From: Anaeromyxobacteraceae bacterium
Lineage (GTDB): Bacteria > Myxococcota > Myxococcia > Myxococcales > Anaeromyxobacteraceae
DNA length: 7,942 nucleotides
Assembly (NCBI GenBank): GCA_027349605.1
Contig: DAIEMM010000271.1
Location: 1 to 7,942, forward strand
Reading direction: 5' to 3'
Positions 1-4,975 of this stretch are shown in pieces. The notes under the pieces were generated by a model. It was not told the origin of the DNA. It worked only from the letters and a program-made list of their open reading frames with translations, and searched no databases. Made by a program: the position numbers and the translations under genes. How positions within the stretch are numbered: the stretch's first letter is position 1; each line of letters opens with the position of its first letter.

Positions 1-1
1 C

Positions 2-190
2 GACCTGCGCCAGGGGGCCTCGAGGGCCGGCTGGTACTACCGGTTCGACCCGCAGGGGAGGGCGGTCGAGAACGACGGCGACCTGTACGAGGTGCTCGAC
101 GTGCTCGCGCAGGACGTGGGGATCATCGGCATCTTCTCCGACTGGCCCGCGACGGTGACCTACTACGCGAGCTGCACGGGGAGGAGATGA
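2..190 (+). CDS. Glycerophosphodiester phosphodiesterase, C-terminal end (5' truncated by window)
   Basis: The reading frame is open from the window edge to the TGA at 188-190 and gives the last 62 residues of a protein. The stretch GIIGIFSDWPATVTYY near the end is the typical closing beta-strand and helix of the TIM-barrel glycerophosphodiester phosphodiesterase family (GDPD), where the conserved 'G.FSD.P' element follows the last strand. This family hydrolyses glycerophosphodiesters to an alcohol and glycerol-3-phosphate. The preceding residues, rich in D, G and aromatic residues (AGWYYRFDPQG), suit the long periplasmic or secreted GDPD type, but the catalytic His/Glu/Asp residues and any signal peptide lie outside the window. 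The stop overlaps the start of the next small gene (ATGA). Family call from the tail only; fairly sure. Confidence 0.82.
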   Translation, partial: DLRQGASRAGWYYRFDPQGRAVENDGDLYEVLDVLAQDVGIIGIFSDWPATVTYYASCTGRR

Positions 191-396
191 CGAGAGCCAC
201 CGCCGGAGCGGCCGCGCTCGAGGCGCGAGCCGAGGCTTCCGCCAGGGGGGATGCGCCCGGCGCCAGGACCGCGGACGACCGGATGGAGGGGGCGATCCAG
301 CGCAAGGACAAGGCCATGAGCGACTTCGTGATCCTGACGTCCTTCTTCAGCACGGTCCTCGCCGATCCCGGGATGCGCTCGCTCGACGGCGCCTGA
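187..396 (+). CDS. Hypothetical protein, 69 aa
   Basis: The ATG at 187 overlaps the upstream stop as ATGA, which suggests translational coupling to the phosphodiesterase gene. A purine-rich GGGGAGG lies at 178-184, only two bases from the start, so initiation may rely on coupling. Roughly nine in ten codons end in G or C, as in the window's certain genes, which argues it is coding. The N-terminal half is Ala/Arg-rich and probably disordered; the C-terminal half (from about residue 33) is more structured, with a hydrophobic run FVILTSFFSTVLA at about residues 47-59 that is too short and mixed to call a membrane helix. A shorter product from the ATG at 283 is possible but has no clear ribosome site. 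I do not recognise a family. Its stop abuts the stop of the convergent gene with no gap. Confidence 0.55.
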   Translation: MTRATAGAAALEARAEASARGDAPGARTADDRMEGAIQRKDKAMSDFVILTSFFSTVLADPGMRSLDGA

Positions 397-1302
397 TCAG
401 AACCGGTACCCGGCGCCGGCCAGGCCGAACTGGGCCGTGTACGTCCCCTCCAGGCTGGAGCCCCAGGTGTAGGAGTAGCTCGCGAACAGGTAGAGCCCCT
501 CCCAGACGCCCGCCTCGAACGTCGGGGTGAGGGTGCTGTCGGTCGTGCTCGCCCGGTACGGCACCAGGCTCTCGAAGACGCCGGAACCCTGGGGGGTGCC
601 GGTCCCGGTTCCCGGGCCCGCACCGGGACCCGCACCCGTGCCCGTACCCGGACCCGATCCCGTCGCCGGTCCCTCCCCGGCCCCGAGCTGCACCTGGGGC
701 GTGAGGGTGGGCACCGGGGCGTAGAAGGTCTGCTCGCCCGTCTGCCAGGAGTACCCCAGTCCCAGGTACACGCCGGCTGCGACCCTGGCCTCGACGCTTC
801 CGAAGACCCGGTTGGAGCTCGTCGAGTAGGCCTCGTCCTCGGCCCACCGCTGCGTGTAGGCGTACCCCGCCCGCACGGCCACCCAGTCCAGTGGTTCAAC
901 CCGAAGTGATGCACGCAGCGCGAGCCCCGGCCCGTTCCGGGCCGGATCCCCGTACCAGGACCATGCGCCTCCCGCCGCGACGATGACCGCCAGGGGCTCC
1001 CAGACCTGCTGGATCCAGAGGAGGTCGGCCCAGGCGGCGTTCCGGCTCAGGTCGGTGGCCCCGGGGTAGAGGGCGCCGTCGTACCGAAGCCCGGCGGAGA
1101 GGTGGGTCTTCTCGCCAGGGTCCCAGCCGACGCCCAGGCCCGCCCACGCGGCGGCGACGGCGGAGCCGGACGTGGGCTGCCCGGCCGCGGCGAGGGTCAC
1201 GTTCCCCTCGTATCCGCCTCCGGCGCCCGCCAGGCCCTCCAGCGCCACGGAGGAGCCATCCGTCGCCAGGAGGAGGAGAGCGATGCCGAGGCCGGGGCTC
1301 AT
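397..1302 (-). CDS. Putative outer-membrane beta-barrel protein with Gly/Thr/Pro-rich linker
   Basis: 301 aa. The first 20 or so residues are hydrophobic and end in SSVA, consistent with an exported protein, although the n-region has no Lys or Arg, which is unusual. The body is made of alternating hydrophobic/polar strands rich in Gly, Tyr and Trp (for example HLSAGLRYDG, VAVRAGYAYTQ, VYLGLGYSWQ, LYLFASYSYTWG) and the chain ends in AGAGYRF: a terminal Phe after a Tyr-rich strand is the usual outer-membrane barrel signal. Residues about 209-241 form a Gly-Thr/Gly-Pro low-complexity stretch between two strands, probably an extended loop. The ATG at 1300-1302 has a strong AGGAGG 5-6 bases upstream; an in-frame stop (the upstream gene's TGA) excludes any longer form. 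It follows the secreted protein gene by 24 bp and is surely co-transcribed. Specific cargo or function unknown. Confidence 0.75.
   Translation of the reverse strand: MSPGLGIALLLLATDGSSVALEGLAGAGGGYEGNVTLAAAGQPTSGSAVAAAWAGLGVGWDPGEKTHLSAGLRYDGALYPGATDLSRNAAWADLLWIQQVWEPLAVIVAAGGAWSWYGDPARNGPGLALRASLRVEPLDWVAVRAGYAYTQRWAEDEAYSTSSNRVFGSVEARVAAGVYLGLGYSWQTGEQTFYAPVPTLTPQVQLGAGEGPATGSGPGTGTGAGPGAGPGTGTGTPQGSGVFESLVPYRASTTDSTLTPTFEAGVWEGLYLFASYSYTWGSSLEGTYTAQFGLAGAGYRF
580..672. repeat. Degenerate hexanucleotide repeat encoding the Gly-Thr/Gly-Pro linker
   Basis: On the plus strand the DNA runs through many near-copies of a six-base unit of the form CCCGNN (ACCCGC, ACCCGT, GCCCGT, ACCCGG, ACCCGA and so on), clearest at about 600-665. 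Read on the minus strand it gives alternating Gly with Thr, Ala, Pro or Ser in the barrel protein. The six-base period keeps the reading frame when copies are gained or lost, so the length may vary between strains by slippage. The repeat unit and position are seen directly; length variation is inferred. Confidence 0.7.
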
Positions 1303-1326
1303 GGCGCTCCTCCTGGCGCGGCGCCG

Positions 1327-1941
1327 TCACTTCCCGCCCTGCTTGCCACCCCCCTGCGGAGCGCCTGCACCGGCTCCCTGTCCTCCGGCGGAGCCGGGGG
1401 AGTGCTCCCGGGTCCGCTCGCGGTCCTGCTCCCGGGCCCGCTCCATCGTGCGCTGGCGCAGCTGCTCCTGCTTCTGCTGGTCGGAGAGCGCCAGCTTCTT
1501 CTGCTCGCGCTGCTGCCTCTGCTCTCGCTGGATGTTGCCGAGGGATTCCCGCGCCTGGACGGCGCTCTGGCCGTGGGACATGAACTGGTTCATGGAGCGG
1601 ACGGCCTCGCACAGGCAGACGCCGCTGCAGCCTTCCCCGACGGAGTTGCGAACCATCGCCCGGAACTGCTCCTGGTTGCCTCCCTGCTCGTGGTACCCGT
1701 CGAGGTCGGAACCCACCGACTCGATCTCCGTCGCGGAGAGCTTCCCGTCGACCTTCAGGACGTCCTCGAGCTGGTCCCGATCGCGGGTGCGATCCTGGTC
1801 CCCGACCCCCGGCGCGCCGGTGTGCGTGGTCGGGTCCCTGGTCTGGGTGCGGTCTTGCGTGCGATCCTGCGCGGCTCCGGAAGTGGCCGCCACGGCCACC
1901 AGGCTCGCCGCCAGCAAAAGTCCCCATCGTCCGGTCATCAT
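1327..1941 (-). CDS. Secreted Gln/Arg-rich coiled-coil protein of unknown function
   Basis: 204 aa from ATG-ATG at 1936-1941. The N-terminus MMTGRWGLLLAASLVAVAA followed by SGAAQ is a clear Sec signal peptide, which fixes this start over longer in-frame options that would bury it; GGGGG lies about 8 bases upstream. The mature protein begins with short charged repeats (DRTQDRTQTRD, then DQDRTRDRDQ, residues 26-57), then a folded-looking segment (58-130) with three close cysteines, C105, C109 and C111 (CxxxCxC). Residues about 131-182 are a dense Gln/Arg/Glu coiled coil, and the tail (183-204) is Gly-rich. The cysteine cluster in an exported protein suggests a disulphide or metal site (inference). 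It is the first gene of a two-gene operon with the barrel protein 24 bp downstream. I do not recognise a family; periplasmic partner of the barrel is possible but unproven. Confidence 0.75.
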   Translation of the reverse strand: MMTGRWGLLLAASLVAVAATSGAAQDRTQDRTQTRDPTTHTGAPGVGDQDRTRDRDQLEDVLKVDGKLSATEIESVGSDLDGYHEQGGNQEQFRAMVRNSVGEGCSGVCLCEAVRSMNQFMSHGQSAVQARESLGNIQREQRQQREQKKLALSDQQKQEQLRQRTMERAREQDRERTREHSPGSAGGQGAGAGAPQGGGKQGGK

Positions 1942-2276
1942 GATCAAACCCCCGGTTGGCGTGCACGTCGAACGTCTCTCTCCCAGGAACACGTTGGGCC
2001 TGTCGCAGGTGCGCGCCAGACCCCCTGCGGGCTCGCGGCTTGTGGTCGCACCCGAGCGAGGTGACCCGGACGAAGGGCTCCACTCGGGGTGAAAACGCCC
2101 AGTGTCTTGACCTGGGTCACGCCACGGCACGAGGTCTTGGATGCCTCCCAGGAAAACCCGACGGCGATGGCCCCGGGTCATGTGAATCGCCGCCCCCTCG
2201 GGTCACACCTAGAGTGTTCCGGGATGCGTCATTCCGCCGGCCAGGTCGGCCGGTGGCGAACCAGGGGGAGAACCAG
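1942..2276. promoter_or_regulatory. Divergent intergenic control region with repeated GGGTCA boxes
   Basis: No convincing gene lies here; the long open frames through it have poor codon bias and are frames of neighbouring genes. It separates the divergent secreted-protein operon (minus) from the 115-aa gene (plus) and must hold both promoters. GGGTCA occurs at 2114, 2175 and 2200, and its reverse complement within GGTGACCC at 2060-2067. The copy at 2114 is part of an inverted repeat, TGACC-TG-GGTCA (2108-2119). GAAAAC occurs at 2091 and 2152, each exactly 23 bp before a GGGTCA, giving a 61-bp repeat period. These look like sites for a dimeric regulator (inference). No clear -35/-10 pair could be fixed, though TAGAGT at 2210-2215 is a possible -10 for the plus gene. 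Confidence 0.45.
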
Positions 2277-2624
2277 ATGAGGACGGAGAGGAGGTGGGCA
2301 CTCGTGCCGCCGCGCTGGCGCTCGAACGCCTTCTCGGCCGTGAACGCGCCCCTGTCGGCCGGCCCGGAGACGAGGGAATCGGCCTTCAGGGTGGTGGTGG
2401 ACACCCAGACGTCGGCGTGGGCTCTCGACGCCGATGCACCGGCCGGAGACGCGTCCGGAACCCCGCTCACCGTGACGTCGGTGGGGCTGGAGCGGGATGC
2501 CTTCCGCAGCAGCAACCGCGAGCACGGCCGGAGCTTTCTCGCCATCAACGCGAGCATGGCGAACGCCGATGCCTCGGTGAGCTGGGCGGGCGTCTACCTG
2601 ACGCGCATGAGCGACAAGAGGTGA
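2277..2624 (+). CDS. Hypothetical protein, 115 aa
   Basis: The ATG at 2277-2279 follows a good ribosome site (GGGGGAG at 2264-2270, six bases away), and codon third positions are overwhelmingly G or C, so this is a real gene. There is no signal peptide or membrane helix: the N-terminus is Arg/Trp-rich (MRTERRWALVPPRWRS) and basic. The rest alternates short hydrophobic strands (FRVVVDTQTS, PLTVTSVGL, SFLAINASM, ASVSWAGVYLT) with polar turns, suggesting an all-beta cytoplasmic fold. There are no cysteines or histidine clusters and no catalytic motif I can see. It is monocistronic, divergent from the secreted-protein operon and ended by the hairpin at 2640-2673. Family not recognised. Confidence 0.72.
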   Translation: MRTERRWALVPPRWRSNAFSAVNAPLSAGPETRESAFRVVVDTQTSAWALDADAPAGDASGTPLTVTSVGLERDAFRSSNREHGRSFLAINASMANADASVSWAGVYLTRMSDKR

Positions 2625-2639
2625 CGCACCGCTGGGACC

Positions 2640-2673
2640 GGGAGGCCCCGCGGCGAACGCCGCCGGGCCTCCC
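2640..2673. terminator. GC-rich hairpin between convergent genes, probable bidirectional terminator
   Basis: GGGAGGCCC (2640-2648) pairs with GGGCCTCCC (2665-2673), and the stem continues after a three-base bulge as GGCG (2652-2655) with CGCC (2661-2664) around a five-base loop. It starts 15 bp after the stop of the 115-aa gene and lies 24 bp beyond the tesB stop, where convergent transcripts meet. No U-tract follows on either strand, so it may only slow polymerase or protect 3' ends; that is common in GC-rich genomes. Confidence 0.6.
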
Positions 2674-2697
2674 CTCCCTGTCCCTTCGAGGCCGTCC

Positions 2698-3576
2698 TCA
2701 GGCCCCGGGCCGGCTCACCTCGCGCATGAGTCCCTCCTGCGCCACGCTCGCGACGAGACGCCCGTCCCGGCCGAAGATCTGCCCGCGCGACAGGCCCCGC
2801 GCCATCTGGGCCGACGGCGAGTCCATCGCGTACAGGAGCCACTCGTCGATGCGCGCCGCACGGTGGAACCAGAGCGCGTGATCGATCGACGCGACCACCA
2901 TCGACGGCTGGTACCAGCTCCGGCCGTGCGGGCGGAGGGCCGTCCCCATCAGCGTGTAGTCCGACGCGTAGGCCAGGATGCACCGGTGGACCTGCGGGTC
3001 GTCCGGGACGCGGTCGACGGCACGGAACCAGACCGCCTGGCGCGGCTCGCCCGCCGAGGGGTGGAGGGGATTCTGCGGCTCGACCGGCCGGAACTCGATC
3101 GCGCTCGGGGCGCGGAGCGCCTCGGACACCTGGGTGGGCACGGGCCCCGCCTCGGAGAGCCAGCGCTCGTTCAGCTCGGACGACGGGGTGAGGGCCTCGG
3201 GCGGCGGGACGTCGGGCATGGGCGCCGCGTGCTCGAGTCCCGCCTCGGGTGACTGGAAGGAGGCGATCATCGAGAGGATGGGCCGTCCGTGCTGGATCGC
3301 CTGCACGCGCCTGGCCGAGAAGCTCCTGCCGTCGCGAACGCGCTCCACCTGGTAGACGATGGGGGCCTCGGCGTCGCCGGGGAGCAGGAAGTAGGCGTGG
3401 AGCGAGTGCGGCAGCCGCCCCTCGATCGTCCGCTCGGCCGCGACCAGCGCCTGCCCGATCACCTGGCCGCCGAACACCCTGGGCCCCCACAGGTCCCTGG
3501 ATTGCCCACGGAAGAGGTTCACCTCGAGCTGCTCGAGGTCGAGCTGGCGGATGAGCGCGTCGAGGGTCCTGTTCAA
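2698..3576 (-). CDS. tesB: Acyl-CoA thioesterase II (TesB)
   Basis: 292 aa, the usual length for TesB, a double-hotdog enzyme in the cytoplasm that hydrolyses acyl-CoA to free fatty acid and CoA. The N-terminal hotdog shows the family pattern FRGQSRDLWGPRVFGGQVIGQAL (split here as FRGQS..., residues 22-43) and SLHAYFLLPGD (58-68); the C-terminal hotdog shows LAYASDYTLMGTAL, ASIDHALWFHR and ASVAQEGLMR. By alignment to the E. coli catalytic triad Asp204/Thr228/Gln278, the residues here are D206, S230 and Q280; Ser for Thr keeps the hydroxyl. Start is a TTG at 3574-3576 with a strong GGAGGT five bases upstream (3582-3587); no ATG fits the conserved N-terminus. It is divergent from the transporter gene, 69 bp apart. 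Very sure of the family; physiological substrate unknown. Confidence 0.95.
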   Translation of the reverse strand: MNRTLDALIRQLDLEQLEVNLFRGQSRDLWGPRVFGGQVIGQALVAAERTIEGRLPHSLHAYFLLPGDAEAPIVYQVERVRDGRSFSARRVQAIQHGRPILSMIASFQSPEAGLEHAAPMPDVPPPEALTPSSELNERWLSEAGPVPTQVSEALRAPSAIEFRPVEPQNPLHPSAGEPRQAVWFRAVDRVPDDPQVHRCILAYASDYTLMGTALRPHGRSWYQPSMVVASIDHALWFHRAARIDEWLLYAMDSPSAQMARGLSRGQIFGRDGRLVASVAQEGLMREVSRPGA

Positions 3577-3581
3577 GGGCT

Positions 3582-3587
3582 ACCTCC
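3582..3587 (-). promoter_or_regulatory. Shine-Dalgarno site that fixes the TTG start of tesB
   Basis: GGAGGT on the minus strand, five bases before the TTG codon at 3574-3576. It decides in favour of a non-ATG start for the thioesterase. Confidence 0.75.
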
Positions 3588-3645
3588 AGCCCGGCACTCT
3601 CGCACATCCCCCTCCGCACGACGACGGGAACGGGAGGGCGGCGAG

Positions 3646-4932
3646 ATGCTCGTCCGCGACCTCCCTCCGTCGTATCCTTCCCGCCCGACCCGCCCCATGA
3701 GCCCCCTGCTTCGCATCTTCCCCGCCTACGCGGCGGGCTACTTCCTCTCCTACCTGCTGCGCAACGCGAACGCCGTGATTGCGCCGGAGCTGACGCGCGA
3801 GCTCGGGCTGTCCTCCGCAGAGCTCGGCCTGCTCACCTCGGCGTACCTGCTCGCCTTCGGTGCCTTCCAGCTGCCGCTCGGCATCCTGCTCGACCGGTAC
3901 GGCCCGAGACGCATCAACGCCGGGCTGCTCCTCGTCTCCGCGGCCGGCAGCATCCTCTTCGGCCTGGGGGAGGGCCTGCCGCAGCTCGCGCTCGCCCGCG
4001 CCGCCATCGGGCTCGGCGCCTCGGCGGGTCTCATGGCCGCCTTCAAGGCCTTCTCCCTCTGGTTCCCGGTCGAGCGCCTGCCCTCGCTCAACGCCGCCGT
4101 GATGGTCGCCGGGAGCCTCGGAGCGCTCTCGGCGACGACGCCGCTGTCGATCGCCGCGCCCGTGCTCGGCTGGCGGGGCGTGTTCCTCGTGCTCGGCGGC
4201 CTCTCCCTCGCCACCGCCGTGGGGATCCTCACCACGCCCGAGCGGGGAACGGTCCGCACCGGCGAGACGCTCGGCCAGCAACTCGTGGCGCTCCGCGGCG
4301 TCGTCCGCAGCCGGGTGTTCTGGCGCTACGCACCCCCGACGACCCTGTTCATCGGTGGATTCCTGGCCCTGCAGGGGCTGTGGGCGGTGCCCTGGCTCAT
4401 GCACGCGGGGGGCTACTCCCGGGACGAGGCCGCGTTCCACCTGCTGCTCACGACGATTGCGATGGCGATCGGCTTCCTCCTCGTCGCCCTGTTCATCGGA
4501 GCGCTGCAGCGGCGCGGCGTCCGTCCGGAGCAGGTGCTGGTGGCCGGGATGGCCACCGGGCTCCTCGCGACGCTGGGCATGGTGCTCGGTGTCGGCCCGA
4601 GCCACGTCCTCTGGTTCCTGCTCGGCCTGTCCTTCTCCGTGGTGAACCTCGTCTACGCGCTCCTGGCGAGCCGCTTCGCGCCGGAGCTGGCGGGGCGCGC
4701 CAGCACCGCGCTCAACCTCGGCACCTTCACCGGCGCCTTCCTCGTCCAGTGGGGCTACGGGGTGGTGCTCGACGCGCTCACCGCTCGAGGCTGGTTGCTG
4801 GCCGACGCCCACCGCGCGGTCCTCGGGGCGCTGCTCCTGCTGCAGGCGGCGAGCCTGGCGTGGTTCCTGCGCGGAGGGAGGACGAGGGACGCCGTCGGTC
4901 GCGCAACCGGAGGAGCTTCCCCCGGTCGGTGA
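3646..4932 (+). CDS. Major facilitator superfamily (MFS) transporter
   Basis: 428 aa from the ATG at 3646 (GGGAGG at 3632-3637 upstream), or 411 aa from the ATG at 3697, which begins close to the first helix (MSPLLRIFPAYAAGYF) but has no ribosome site; the later start would fit a short leader downstream of TATCCT at 3673-3678. About twelve hydrophobic helices are visible in two sets of six with a cytoplasmic linker near the middle (TTPERGTVRTGETLGQQ). The loop between helices 2 and 3 carries the MFS signature GILLDRYGPRR (motif A). The helix 1 region RNANAVIAPELTRELGLS is typical of MFS_1 carriers for small organic solutes. Such proteins use the ion gradient across the inner membrane for uptake or export. 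It converges on the sigma-54 regulator gene, so it is not in the regulator's own transcript. Substrate cannot be told from the sequence. Confidence 0.9.
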   Translation: MLVRDLPPSYPSRPTRPMSPLLRIFPAYAAGYFLSYLLRNANAVIAPELTRELGLSSAELGLLTSAYLLAFGAFQLPLGILLDRYGPRRINAGLLLVSAAGSILFGLGEGLPQLALARAAIGLGASAGLMAAFKAFSLWFPVERLPSLNAAVMVAGSLGALSATTPLSIAAPVLGWRGVFLVLGGLSLATAVGILTTPERGTVRTGETLGQQLVALRGVVRSRVFWRYAPPTTLFIGGFLALQGLWAVPWLMHAGGYSRDEAAFHLLLTTIAMAIGFLLVALFIGALQRRGVRPEQVLVAGMATGLLATLGMVLGVGPSHVLWFLLGLSFSVVNLVYALLASRFAPELAGRASTALNLGTFTGAFLVQWGYGVVLDALTARGWLLADAHRAVLGALLLLQAASLAWFLRGGRTRDAVGRATGGASPGR

Positions 4933-4952
4933 GCTCGCGTCCGTGGGGGGCA

Positions 4953-4975
4953 CCTCCGGGTTCATTCTCCGGAGG
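4953..4975. terminator. Hairpin between convergent MFS and regulator genes, possible terminator
   Basis: CCTCCGG (4953-4959) and CCGGAGG (4969-4975) form a perfect 7-bp stem with a 9-base loop that contains the regulator's stop codon (4962-4964). It lies 20 bp past the transporter stop. No U-tract is present. The position between two convergent stops suggests a shared terminator, with moderate support. Confidence 0.45.

Noticed and set aside
123..914. 263-aa minus-strand frame at the left edge
   Set aside because: Overlaps the recognisable phosphodiesterase tail and barrel gene in other frames; Arg/Pro/Ser low-complexity translation.
1102..2092. Two long plus-strand frames opposite the secreted-protein and barrel genes
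   Set aside because: Antisense to genes with clear signal peptides, ribosome sites and better codon bias; the translations are Leu/Arg/Ser-rich with no domain.
2121..2142. GGCACG-AGGTC-TTGG as a sigma-54 promoter for the 115-aa gene
   Set aside because: The -24 half matches well but the spacing is one base too long and the -12 GC is absent.
1942..2181. N-terminal extension of the secreted protein to a start at 2181
   Set aside because: It would place the signal peptide about 80 residues inside the protein, and codon bias upstream of 1941 is poor.
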